Source: an uncultured Flavobacteriaceae bacterium (GTDB taxonomy: Bacteria > Bacteroidota > Bacteroidia > Flavobacteriales > Flavobacteriaceae). From it: a stretch of 64,000 nt of DNA. The position numbers were made by a program, and so were the translations under genes. The notes under the pieces were generated by a model that saw only the letters and a program-made list of their open reading frames with translations, was not told the DNA's origin and did no database searches. The stretch covers positions 62,001 through 126,000 of the forward strand of contig CALFUL010000023.1 in the NCBI GenBank assembly GCA_937929935.1, read 5' to 3'. Positions 21,501 to 30,348 of this stretch are shown piece by piece (the stretch's first letter is position 1; the number at the start of each line of letters is the position of its first letter).

Positions 21501-21911
21501 GGCGAAGGACTAGAAACCTCCTACTCGGCGGAGGTCACAGAATTCAAATCAATTATCATGATAAACATGGGTGAAGGTAAATTCAGATATGAATACTTGC
21601 CCAATGAAGCGCAATTCACACCTATTATGGCAAGTAGTTTTATTGATCTTAATGATGACGGTTTTGAAGATGTGATTATTGCTGGAAACATATACAATAC
21701 TGAAGTTGAAACCCCAAGATTAGATGCCACTTCAGGTTTGGTTTTGATTTCTAATAGAAAAAATAACTATACCCCTATGAATTGGAAAACTTCGGCTTTA
21801 CTTCTTAATGGAAACATTAAAGATATTGAGATTATTAAAAGAAGTAAAGATATGCTCATAATGGCTGTACAAAATGATGGGCCTGTTTTAACCTTTTTAC
21901 GAAATAATTAA
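18576..21911 (+). CDS. FG-GAP/VCBS repeat lipoprotein with ASPIC/UnbV domain
   Basis: Lipobox (LLFHSC), repeated DxDNDGxxD motifs, RVRGYRSAHEKAAHFGLGKTEKIDSLMIEWPDGQ. Confidence 0.9.
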   Translation: MNKILLKIFLICLLFHSCKQKNESTKVNSPQDSNIEQKIFKKVKTQHSKLLFQNSISENLETKENLFNYDYFYNGAGVGVEDLDNDGLLDVFFCGNQMENKIFKNLGNLQFEDVSSRAHINNGKSWANGITFVDINNDNLLDIYVSQGGPFEREKRKNRLYINKGNLIFEEKAEFYGLADQGISTQSVFFDFDNDGDLDCLVMNENELYGYDPISLSKMVAKNRENQKYNSSHLYRNDKGSFIDVTKISGVEKPIFGLGLTVSDFNNDGWLDFYIASDYYIPDALFINNQDGTFKDKIKTYTNQVSFYGMGLDVADINNDNLQDIFVLDMAANDHIRSKTLMASMNTKRFDYLINEANYHYQYMYNSLQLNTGAGKYSNIAQSTGMANTDWSWSVLMSDFDHDEDKDVYVTNGYRRYALDNDLQKKVFNAKVQYKNQVPLEVKKRLYNEMPSEKLPNILFENKGALNFEERASDWGLADHSFSNGSAVGDLDNDGDLDIVVNNIDENCFLYQNMTIENNLGNYLKVKTKSEISESFPKVTIHYQDKSQFIETRRVRGYRSAHEKAAHFGLGKTEKIDSLMIEWPDGQIITKFDIKTNTTIVVDKKDAQLKTSSSIKNIATAFKGINPQNIGINFLHKENNYDDFEKEILLPYKQSTLGPFISKGDFNGDTLDDFFIGGASGQSGAIYIQQASGKFIKKENSAFNQDKLSEDMEAAIFDFDNDNDLDLYVVSGGNEFANHSSYYADRLYLNDGNGNMTKIESAELQKFPKSGKSVTAIDFDNDGDQDLLVGNRIVSNKYPVPSSSILYENRNGQLLDVTESKAPQLKDFGIINSIIATNIDNDDYVDFIAVGEWSEIGIFGNNKGVFKRLENNETLPKGWWFSIQETDINNDGLPDYLVGNVGTNIKFTASAEKPFKVFASDFDGNGTQDIVLSKKYKGAYVPVRGRECSSQQMPFIKQKFKSYSDFANADLDDIYGEGLETSYSAEVTEFKSIIMINMGEGKFRYEYLPNEAQFTPIMASSFIDLNDDGFEDVIIAGNIYNTEVETPRLDATSGLVLISNRKNNYTPMNWKTSALLLNGNIKDIEIIKRSKDMLIMAVQNDGPVLTFLRNN

Positions 21912-22076
21912 TTTTCAAAAATTGCTTTGGCATGAAACTTGAATTGTTAAAATTCATATTAACTTTAAATCATTAATTAAAAGTGAATTACCCAGTTTAT
22001 AGAACCAATTAATTAACAATTAAATCTATAATTCACTTTACTATTTTTATTATTTTAGCTGTCTTAAAAAAATAAC

Positions 22077-22814
22077 ATGAAAAATATCTTAATAACTCTT
22101 ATCCTCATTTTTACTTTCAGTTCTTCTTTTGCTCAAACGGCAGGAACCATTCATAATGTGGGCGGTATTGGTGGCACAAGTGCTGAATTAAATTATTTAC
22201 TTGGACCCTTAAATCAGAAAAAAGAAAAATTATCTGAAAAAGAATTGGGCATTATTGGTTCAGCATACACCAGCGAAGTATTTTTACCAGGTAAATTATT
22301 TTATGGTGATGAATTTGAAGGCAATGTATTTTATAGATACAACGCATACAATGAAGAAATCGAGGTATCTGACGTTAATTTACCAGGAGCAACCACAAGA
22401 ACCTTAAATAGAGACAAGAAAATAAAATTGATTTCTGTAAACGGTAATTCCATTCAATTTAAAACTTTTATTGATGGTAAGAGGTTAACTCAAAACGGTT
22501 ATTTAACCCAATTAAGAGCTGGTAAATACAATGTATTTAAAAGAGTAGATGTTAAGTATACGCAGAGTCAAAGTGCACAAAATTCATTCATTCCTGCTAA
22601 ACCAGCGCGTTTTACGAAATTCACACAATATTACTTAGAAGTTGAAGGAAAGAACAGGCTTGAAGAATTAGAATTAAGCAAAAGAAAGCTTTTGAAATTA
22701 TTACCACCAGAAGTTGTTGATGATGTTAAGGCCTTTATAAAAGAAAATAATATTGACGTCAAAAATGAGTATGGCGTTTTCAAAATAATCGAGTATTTAA
22801 ACGGAAAAGCATAA
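22077..22814 (+). CDS. Secreted protein of unknown function (tandem paralogue 1)
   Basis: Signal peptide; shares FYGDE...G..(F/Y)YRYNAYNEE(I/L)E, ..FKTF......T.NGYLT.LR.G.Y with the next gene. Confidence 0.75.
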   Translation: MKNILITLILIFTFSSSFAQTAGTIHNVGGIGGTSAELNYLLGPLNQKKEKLSEKELGIIGSAYTSEVFLPGKLFYGDEFEGNVFYRYNAYNEEIEVSDVNLPGATTRTLNRDKKIKLISVNGNSIQFKTFIDGKRLTQNGYLTQLRAGKYNVFKRVDVKYTQSQSAQNSFIPAKPARFTKFTQYYLEVEGKNRLEELELSKRKLLKLLPPEVVDDVKAFIKENNIDVKNEYGVFKIIEYLNGKA

Positions 22815-22832
22815 ATATATTTCAAGACCATT

Positions 22833-22868
22833 AAAAAAGGGTTGGCACTTATGCCAACCCTTTTTTTT
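22833..22868 (+). terminator. Intrinsic terminator
   Basis: AAAAAAGGGTTGGCA-CTTA-TGCCAACCCTTTTTTTT. Confidence 0.9.
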
Positions 22869-22935
22869 GTTAAAATATTTTAAAGTTTGTAAGAAATTAA
22901 AACAAAATGCTTAACTTAATAAAAAACGTACTGAT

Positions 22936-23670
22936 ATGAAAAATATAGCAACAATTCTTAGTCTATTTTTGTGTTCAACTTTTGGCTTTGCTCAACTAGC
23001 GGGTCAACCACAAAATTACTCTGCCAGTGGCAACCAAACTGAAGCACTTTACCAATATGCTCTCGGTACAATTGATGAATCAAACAAAAAAACAAATTTT
23101 GTAGATGAAACAATTGAAGGTTCACCATATTTATCAAATGATTTTGCAGCTACAACGCTCTTTTACGGTGACGAAAATCAAGGCACCATTTACTATCGTT
23201 ACAATGCCTACAATGAAGAGTTAGAAATAAAAGAACAAAACCTTGAGTCAGAGCCAATCAGAGCGCTTTCTAAGGATAAGAGAATTAAAATTTTGGTAAA
23301 AGGCAGACCTATGAGTTTTAAAACTTTTACCAGCAAAAAAGGATTCACGAAAAACGGTTATTTGACACTTTTAAGAGATGGTAACTATAAACTATACCAT
23401 CATTTAGGCGTTACTTTTAAAGATGTAAAAAAGGCAGCAAATTCTTTTGATAAAGGAAGACCAGCAAGGTTTAACCAATTTGATGAATACTATCTTGAAA
23501 ATAAAAGTGGAAAAAAACTAGGAGAAGTTGAATTCTCTAATTCTAAAATTTTAGACATGATTGAGGGTAGCGAAAGAGACGCAGCTGCTTCTTTTTTGAA
23601 GAAAAACAAAATCAAAATTAAATCAATCACTGAATTATATCGTTTTGTTGACCATTTAAACGGACTTTAA
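22936..23670 (+). CDS. Secreted protein of unknown function (tandem paralogue 2)
   Basis: Signal peptide; paralogous to 22077-22814. Confidence 0.75.
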   Translation: MKNIATILSLFLCSTFGFAQLAGQPQNYSASGNQTEALYQYALGTIDESNKKTNFVDETIEGSPYLSNDFAATTLFYGDENQGTIYYRYNAYNEELEIKEQNLESEPIRALSKDKRIKILVKGRPMSFKTFTSKKGFTKNGYLTLLRDGNYKLYHHLGVTFKDVKKAANSFDKGRPARFNQFDEYYLENKSGKKLGEVEFSNSKILDMIEGSERDAAASFLKKNKIKIKSITELYRFVDHLNGL

Positions 23671-23710
23671 TTTTTAAGCCCTCGAGGCCAATTTAATATA
23701 ACTTTTTTTG

Positions 23711-23747
23711 AAAGCCATCTTGAATCTTTTTCAAGGTGGTTTTTCTT
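23711..23747 (+). terminator. Possible intrinsic terminator overlapping next promoter region
   Basis: CCATCTTGA...TCAAGGTGG stem followed by TTTTTCTTT. Confidence 0.55.
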
Positions 23748-23755
23748 TACCTTTG
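23748..23755 (+). promoter_or_regulatory. TAnnTTTG -7 element of trmH/rlmB-like gene
   Basis: TACCTTTG exact match, 5 nt before the ATG at 23761. Confidence 0.55.
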
Positions 23756-23760
23756 CGGCA

Positions 23761-24516
23761 ATGCAGAAAACTACTCAAATTTACGGTATACGAACTATTA
23801 TAGAGGCTATTAATTCAAATGAACCTATTGATAAGGTTTTTATTCAAAGAGGACTGAAAGGCTCTTTAATTAAAGAATTAGAACATCTACTTAGAAAAAA
23901 TCAAATATCAAATTCATATGTGCCCATTGAAAAGCTTGATCGATTAACCAAAAACAATCATCAAGGGGTGGTAGCTAATATTTCGCCTATAGCTTTTCAT
24001 AACATCAATGAAAAGGTTGAAGAAATTATGTTGAATAAAAAACAGCCGCTATTTCTTTTGCTTGATCAGCTTTCAGATGTTCGTAATTTTGGCGCGATAA
24101 TTCGAACAGCAGAATGCACAGGTGTAGATGCCATTATTATTCAAACAAAAGGGGCTGCTCCTGTTACCGCTGACACCATAAAAACCTCAGCTGGCGCAGC
24201 TTTCAAGGTTCCTATTATAAAAGTTGATCACATTAAAGATGCCATTTTTCATCTACAAGCCTCAGGCATTAAAGTGATTGCCGCCACTGAAAAAACAAAT
24301 CAATCAGTTTATGATATTTCTTTTGATGAAGGTTGTGCCATTGTTATGGGGTCAGAGGGTAGCGGTATTTCGCCTTCTATTTTGAAAGCATCAGATCACT
24401 TAGCCAAACTTCCTTTATTAGGCGACATTGAATCTCTAAATGTATCTGTGGCTTGCGGAGTCTTTTTATATGAAGCAGTACGGCAGCGTTTGAACAGTTT
24501 AAATGAGACTAGTTAG
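23761..24516 (+). CDS. rlmB: TrmH/SpoU-family 23S rRNA (guanosine-2'-O-)-methyltransferase
   Basis: LLDQLSDVRNFGAIIRTAECTGVDAI, MGSEGSGIS, LNVSVACGVFLYEAVRQR motifs. Confidence 0.9.
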   Translation: MQKTTQIYGIRTIIEAINSNEPIDKVFIQRGLKGSLIKELEHLLRKNQISNSYVPIEKLDRLTKNNHQGVVANISPIAFHNINEKVEEIMLNKKQPLFLLLDQLSDVRNFGAIIRTAECTGVDAIIIQTKGAAPVTADTIKTSAGAAFKVPIIKVDHIKDAIFHLQASGIKVIAATEKTNQSVYDISFDEGCAIVMGSEGSGISPSILKASDHLAKLPLLGDIESLNVSVACGVFLYEAVRQRLNSLNETS

Positions 24517-25256
24517 TCAACTGAATCATCTGATTTCTTTTTAAAATTATAAATTATTTTTAAGGATTCACTTTCAGGCTCAACCTCATCTTTTGGTGTT
24601 TCAATAAAATTTCCGTCTGCATCAAAATGTTGTAAAAAGACATCATCTTCATCATTAAAATCTTCCTTTTCCCATGGATACTTTTTAGTTGACGGAATTT
24701 TTGATTTTAGTACTGCAGCCAATAACAAACCGCATAGAAATCCCCCTAAATGACCTTCCCAAGAAATTTCATCCTTGACCGGAAATATATACCAAAGCAA
24801 ACCACCGTAAACAAATACTACCATTAATGATAGGGCCACCAAACGGTAGTACGTAGTAATCACACCTTTAAAGAAAATAAAACTTGCTAAAAGATAAATT
24901 ACACCGCTAGCACCAATGTGAAAAGATGGTCTACCAATTATCCATGTAAATAAACCTGCCCCAAAAACTCCTATAACTAGTACCTTGAAGGCAACCTCTT
25001 TATAAAAATAAAAAAGAGAAGCGGTAAGAATTGCTAGCGGAATAGTGTTGTTGTACAAATGCTGTAACGAACCGTGTATGAACGGACTCAGCACTATTCC
25101 GCGTAATCCTAGAAAAGACCTTGGATAAATACCTAAATCATTTAAATTAATTTGAAATTTTAATTCAAACCAATAAACAGTCCAAATCGAAAGAACAGCC
25201 AATAAAGGAGCTACGAGTACCGAATTAGAAAACTTAAAATATTGCTGTTCAATCAT
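24513..25256 (-). CDS. Rhomboid-family intramembrane serine protease
   Basis: HGSLQHLYNN, GASGVIYLL (catalytic Ser), GHLGGFLCGLLL (catalytic His). Confidence 0.92.
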   Translation of the reverse strand: MIEQQYFKFSNSVLVAPLLAVLSIWTVYWFELKFQINLNDLGIYPRSFLGLRGIVLSPFIHGSLQHLYNNTIPLAILTASLFYFYKEVAFKVLVIGVFGAGLFTWIIGRPSFHIGASGVIYLLASFIFFKGVITTYYRLVALSLMVVFVYGGLLWYIFPVKDEISWEGHLGGFLCGLLLAAVLKSKIPSTKKYPWEKEDFNDEDDVFLQHFDADGNFIETPKDEVEPESESLKIIYNFKKKSDDSVD

Positions 25257-25334
25257 TATATAAAATTAATATAAACACTACTAAAGGTAGTAACATATTT
25301 AATTGTCATTTATTTTATTCATTACATTTACGGC

Positions 25335-26612
25335 ATGAATCAACCGTTAGCTGAAAGGGTTCGCCCCAAAAACCTGAAAGAATATATAAGCCAAAATCAT
25401 TTAGTTGGCGAAAATGGTTCATTAACGGCTCAAATTACGCGCGGCACCATTCCTTCTCTAATTTTATGGGGACCCCCAGGCACCGGAAAAACTACCTTAG
25501 CAACCATTATTGCTAATGAAAGCAAAAGACCTTTTTACACGCTGAGCGCCATAAATAGTGGCGTTAAAGACATTCGCGAGGTAATTAACAAGGCCAAAGA
25601 AGGTGGCGGATTATTTACCACCAAAAACCCCATTTTATTTATTGATGAAATTCATAGGTTCAGTAAATCTCAACAAGATTCACTTTTGGGTGCGGTTGAA
25701 AAAGGATGGGTAACCTTAATAGGTACCACCACTGAAAACCCAAGTTTTGAAGTCATACCTGCCCTTCTTTCTAGATGTCAAGTATATATTTTAAATGCTT
25801 TTGGTAAAGAAGATTTAGAAGCACTACTAAAACGTGCTATTAAACAAGATAGCTTGCTGAAAGCCAAAAAAATAAAACTTAAAGAAACTGAAGCCTTATT
25901 GCGTTTTTCAGGCGGCGATGGCAGAAAACTTTTAAATATTTTTGAGTTGGTCATTAATTCTGAAGATAGCAATACCATAACCATTACTGATGATTTGGTC
26001 ATGTCAAAGGTGCAAAAAAATACGGTGCTTTATGATAAAACAGGCGAACAACATTATGATATTATTTCAGCTTTTATAAAATCAATACGAGGCAGTGACC
26101 CTAATGGTGCAGTGTATTGGCTTGCTCGAATGATTGAAGGTGGTGAAGATGTGAAATTTATTGCAAGAAGAATGTTAATTTCTGCTTCTGAAGATATTGG
26201 CCTTGCTAACCCCACCGCCCTAGTTATTGCAAATTCAACCTTTCAGGCAGTAACCACCATTGGGTACCCTGAAGCACGTATTATTCTTAGTCAATGTGCC
26301 ATTTATATGGCCACTTCACCTAAAAGTAATGCTAGTTATATGGCTATTGGTAAAGCGCAGCAATTAGTCAAACAAACTGGTGATCTTTCAGTACCGCTAC
26401 CCCTAAGAAATGCCCCTACTAAATTGATGAAAGATTTAGGATATGGTGAAGCGTACAAGTATGCTCATAACTATGAAAACAATTTTATTGAAGAAGAATT
26501 TTTACCTGAAGAAATCAAGGGTACTACTTTATACCAACCAGGAAATAATCAACGTGAAAAAGCGATAACAGATTTTCTACAAAACCGTTGGAAAAATAAA
26601 TATAATCTCTAG
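25335..26612 (+). CDS. rarA: Replication-associated recombination protein A (AAA ATPase)
   Basis: [42 protein letters not shown]. Confidence 0.95.
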   Translation: MNQPLAERVRPKNLKEYISQNHLVGENGSLTAQITRGTIPSLILWGPPGTGKTTLATIIANESKRPFYTLSAINSGVKDIREVINKAKEGGGLFTTKNPILFIDEIHRFSKSQQDSLLGAVEKGWVTLIGTTTENPSFEVIPALLSRCQVYILNAFGKEDLEALLKRAIKQDSLLKAKKIKLKETEALLRFSGGDGRKLLNIFELVINSEDSNTITITDDLVMSKVQKNTVLYDKTGEQHYDIISAFIKSIRGSDPNGAVYWLARMIEGGEDVKFIARRMLISASEDIGLANPTALVIANSTFQAVTTIGYPEARIILSQCAIYMATSPKSNASYMAIGKAQQLVKQTGDLSVPLPLRNAPTKLMKDLGYGEAYKYAHNYENNFIEEEFLPEEIKGTTLYQPGNNQREKAITDFLQNRWKNKYNL

Positions 26613-27556
26613 AATTTAATATTCAATTCTTTTGAGATTAATTCATCTTGAAAATAGTACTCAAAAATCCATTTTCCAGCTTGAGAGAACACCACCCCGT
26701 TCAGCTTATCTGTTGATGCAAAGAAAACATTAGGCGATGAACTTTTTCGCAGTTTCATTCTAACTTTTGGTGTGCTGTCAACTAGTTGAAATCCGTTTGA
26801 GATTTCTTGTGCATACAAGGTTCCAAAATCTTTTATCATGACCATATCACTGACATTGTTTGAACTACTGCTCTGTTGTGGTGTAGCCGGCGAAACGGGT
26901 TGTTGTGGTGTTTCTTGCTTTAAAACTTCATTCTCATCTTCATTGACCGTTGCCTTTTTAAAGTTTGATGAAACGGGCGTATTATCTTCATAATATTGTG
27001 TTTCTTCAGTAGCAACTTGCTTAATCATTTTATCTTGTTTCTGATCAACATTAGGTTTTTCTTCTAATGACTTCACATCATTTTTGAAATTTAAGGTTAC
27101 CGTTTCTTTTTGAGGTGTTTTATCAACGAAGTTATGTGACTTTCCTTTAAATGCCTTAAAAGCTTCTCTAATGGCTTCAGAAAATGACGCTTTGTAATCT
27201 TTTTTCTTACTTCTGCCTTGATGGCTAGAAAAAAGCACTTGACCATTACAATCTTTCATAACCAAAGTAGTCTTGGTTGTAAACATCGTAGATTCATCAT
27301 TCAAGCCAACATAAAGGCCTAAACATCTATTTTTTAATAAATCATCAGGTAGTTGACTCTCGTGCACTGTATTAAAACCTTGGTCATTGAACAAATTTTT
27401 AACCAATGAACTTGTTTGGTGCTGATTGTTACTATCAAAGCTTTCGAATTTAAAAGGCACCACAACATACTTGTAGTTGTCAAATTGCGCTTGAACTTCT
27501 TGCAGCATACTTACCAGTACAACAATTGTGAGGATATAGTGTTTCACTTGATTCAT
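26609..27556 (-). CDS. Secreted hypothetical protein with Q/P/S-rich linker
   Basis: N-terminal signal peptide-like sequence; intact 315-aa ORF. Confidence 0.65.
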   Translation of the reverse strand: MNQVKHYILTIVVLVSMLQEVQAQFDNYKYVVVPFKFESFDSNNQHQTSSLVKNLFNDQGFNTVHESQLPDDLLKNRCLGLYVGLNDESTMFTTKTTLVMKDCNGQVLFSSHQGRSKKKDYKASFSEAIREAFKAFKGKSHNFVDKTPQKETVTLNFKNDVKSLEEKPNVDQKQDKMIKQVATEETQYYEDNTPVSSNFKKATVNEDENEVLKQETPQQPVSPATPQQSSSSNNVSDMVMIKDFGTLYAQEISNGFQLVDSTPKVRMKLRKSSSPNVFFASTDKLNGVVFSQAGKWIFEYYFQDELISKELNIKF

Positions 27557-27632
27557 TTTTCAGTTATAGTATAGCACATGAAAAAAACGTGCCAAATGAA
27601 GCAAAAATACATCAAAATATGATTTAAACGTT

Positions 27633-29060
27633 CTATTGCTTACTGCCCCAAGATATGATATTTAATCCTAACTGAAAAGACACATAATTTGTATCTAGTG
27701 CATTTTGATAAGCAAACAGGTTATCAGCCATGAAGTACATATTTACAGGCCCTGCTTGTACATTGACTCCTAAGCCAACATTGGTTTGAGAAAACTTATC
27801 AACTGTATACGTTGTTTTTATTGCACCCAGTTTACCAATTCTTCTAGAATAAAACGCTGTCAAGGCAGTTTGAGGACCTCGCGGACGGTTTATTGCATAC
27901 AATTGAGCTCCGATACCATTTGCGTATTTAGGTGGCGCCGAATTTGCTGTAGCATAAGGGCCACAGTTACAATCAATCTCGCGTTCAATTTGTTCGCCAA
28001 AATTATACCGTATTGATGCATTTAGTTTAGTAGGTCTAAATGCGAAATATGAATCTAAATTTTCTTCAAAAGGAGCTAATTCTTCAATGCCATCAATCAG
28101 TCTTTGATAAAAATCTTCATCAGGATTGAGTAAGTCAGCTGGTAATATTATTTCTACACCTTCACTTGATGCGCTACCGTTGATAGTCCAGTTTTTAGGA
28201 TCAGATGAATGATAAATAAAACCTAAATCTAAGAGACTTGCTGTAAATACTAGTTGATCATTTATTTGATGGGTAAGGCCGAAATCAAAACCAACTCCTA
28301 AATCTCCACCAAAGAGTGCTCTTTTAGTAATTAAACTCGCTAATTCTTCTTCTTCAGCAGCTCTTAATACATTAAGACCAGAGGTGCGCATTTCTAAATC
28401 AGCATCAAGTGTTGTTCTCAATAAATTGTTTTCGCCTACGGTATTTTGCAGATATCCCTTATTTTGAGTTGAGCTAAAGTCAACAATTGAAGAATATATT
28501 TTTGCTCTTGCCCCTAGTAACAATTCATTGCTTATTCTTTTATTCACCCCAAAATGATACACTGCAACTACTCCGCCTCTAGTTTTTAAATGACCTAAAT
28601 CAAATCTTCTAAACGTATCTGCATTGCCATCAAAAGCTAATAGCGCATAATCTTTGAACCAATACCCAATAGCATCGCCTTCTAAATAAACACCTAAAGA
28701 ATAAAAATTGTTATTGTTTTTACCACGCCAACCAAAATTTAGAATTTCAGTCTGAAAATTACCGCTTAACTCATCTGATATTTTCATAGAATTTAAGACT
28801 CTTTCTCGAACCTTAGTATTGAAATCAACACCATCATTGGCTAACAAATCATATACTGAAACACCACTTGAACCAAAATAAAATGATTGACCTGAAAGCA
28901 TTGGTAAACCACCAAACCATTTAAAATCAACATCAGTTGCAGGATTCATAAGTAATGACTGCGGAATATCTGAAAAATCATATAGCAGCTGCTTATTTTG
29001 CCCCTTGACAAAAAGGCATGCAAAAAGAAGAAAGATAAAAATTAGGGGGCGGGTTTTCAT
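27633..29060 (-). CDS. DUF5723-like outer-membrane beta-barrel protein
   Basis: Signal peptide; MNPA motif as in PorP/DUF5723-type proteins; alternating beta-strand pattern. Confidence 0.65.
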   Translation of the reverse strand: MKTRPLIFIFLLFACLFVKGQNKQLLYDFSDIPQSLLMNPATDVDFKWFGGLPMLSGQSFYFGSSGVSVYDLLANDGVDFNTKVRERVLNSMKISDELSGNFQTEILNFGWRGKNNNNFYSLGVYLEGDAIGYWFKDYALLAFDGNADTFRRFDLGHLKTRGGVVAVYHFGVNKRISNELLLGARAKIYSSIVDFSSTQNKGYLQNTVGENNLLRTTLDADLEMRTSGLNVLRAAEEEELASLITKRALFGGDLGVGFDFGLTHQINDQLVFTASLLDLGFIYHSSDPKNWTINGSASSEGVEIILPADLLNPDEDFYQRLIDGIEELAPFEENLDSYFAFRPTKLNASIRYNFGEQIEREIDCNCGPYATANSAPPKYANGIGAQLYAINRPRGPQTALTAFYSRRIGKLGAIKTTYTVDKFSQTNVGLGVNVQAGPVNMYFMADNLFAYQNALDTNYVSFQLGLNIISWGSKQ

Positions 29061-29599
29061 CTTACTCGAACTCTGAATTTAGCGCTAGATTGTAATTTAA
29101 TTAAAGGGTCATTCTCAATTGAAGTACTTGTTGTACCACTCAAATTAACAGCAGTAACTCTTATTTCTGTAAGGTTTCGAATGATATCAAGATTTCTTCC
29201 TGATGGGCCATAAAATATTTCTCTTTTAATAACGGTAGACGGAGCAGCTTGAATGTTAAAAAATTCAGTGTCTATTAGATTTAAAGTTGCATCTAAAAAC
29301 TCAACTTCAATTTCAAGATCTTTACTAGTGGTATTTGTGATTACATAGGTAATTGAACCATCAATTACACGCTCAGCAAATAATTCATTGCTAAAAGCAT
29401 CAAAATTAAATTCATTACTAAAAACATTTGTATCAGTAGAACTGTTAATTACATTCTCTGAAGCTTCAACAAATAAAAGACTAGCTTCTAAAGTAGGTGT
29501 GACACTTAAATCTTCGACCTGTGCGCTATCTACGGGTTCAGTGCATGAAAAAAAAACCAAACTAGCCGCAATTGCATATATAACCGCAAAACTTTTCAT
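29057..29599 (-). CDS. Putative lipoprotein, translationally coupled to DUF5723-like gene
   Basis: Lipobox (VFFSC); 4-nt overlap with downstream gene. Confidence 0.7.
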   Translation of the reverse strand: MKSFAVIYAIAASLVFFSCTEPVDSAQVEDLSVTPTLEASLLFVEASENVINSSTDTNVFSNEFNFDAFSNELFAERVIDGSITYVITNTTSKDLEIEVEFLDATLNLIDTEFFNIQAAPSTVIKREIFYGPSGRNLDIIRNLTEIRVTAVNLSGTTSTSIENDPLIKLQSSAKFRVRVR

Positions 29600-29658
29600 A
29601 AAACTTTTCTTATTATATGAAACTCTTTAAAATGGTTCAAAGCGTTATTAATATAACT

Positions 29659-30348
29659 CTATAAAAAGTTTTTTATTTCCTCTAATTCATGAATGATAGG
29701 ACAAATTTCATGGGGCAGATCATTATGTGCATTGAAATGAATTACCTTAAAACCTAAGTTCTTGGCACCCAATATATCAGCTTCTATACTATCGCCAATC
29801 ATTATTGACTTTGCCGCAGTTGTATTGGCTTTTTCTAGTGCCAATTCAAAAATGATTGGATTTGGCTTTTTTACCCCTGCCATTTCAGAATTGATTATCT
29901 GATCAAAAAAATCAAATATTGCTGCATTTTTCATCTTTTTGTTCTGAACCTCCTCAAAACCATTGGTTATGATATGTAACTTATATTTTGATTGTAAATA
30001 CGTTAGTATTTCAATGGTATACGGAAACAAATGATTGTAGCTCGATAAATACTGAATATATTGTTCTGATAAGGTATGTATCAATTCATCTGACGTGCGG
30101 TAACTCAACGTATCAAAAACAGACTTCAATCTTTGATATCTCAGGGCTTCTTTGGTTATTTTTTCTTCACGATATAATTTCCAAAAGGCTAGATTCGCAG
30201 GTATATATACATCCAGAAAATCTTGAAGTGGTAACGCTACTTGATTTAATTTTAAAATTTTATCAAAGGTTAAAGCAGAGTTCTTTTCAAAATTCCAAAG
30301 GGTATGATCTAAATCAAAAAATACATCGGTTATACCTTTATTTATCAT
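29659..30348 (-). CDS. HAD-superfamily hydrolase (YjjG-like noncanonical pyrimidine nucleotidase)
   Basis: VFFDLDHTLWNFEKNS, HIITNGF, KPNPIIFELAL, MIGDSIEADILGAKNLG. Confidence 0.9.
   Translation of the reverse strand: MINKGITDVFFDLDHTLWNFEKNSALTFDKILKLNQVALPLQDFLDVYIPANLAFWKLYREEKITKEALRYQRLKSVFDTLSYRTSDELIHTLSEQYIQYLSSYNHLFPYTIEILTYLQSKYKLHIITNGFEEVQNKKMKNAAIFDFFDQIINSEMAGVKKPNPIIFELALEKANTTAAKSIMIGDSIEADILGAKNLGFKVIHFNAHNDLPHEICPIIHELEEIKNFL

Noticed and set aside
25276-25291. ACTACTAAAGGTAGTA near-palindrome overlapping a possible TACCTTTA -7 element of the rhomboid gene
   Set aside because: Short arms (5 bp) and imperfect promoter match; not strong enough to call an operator
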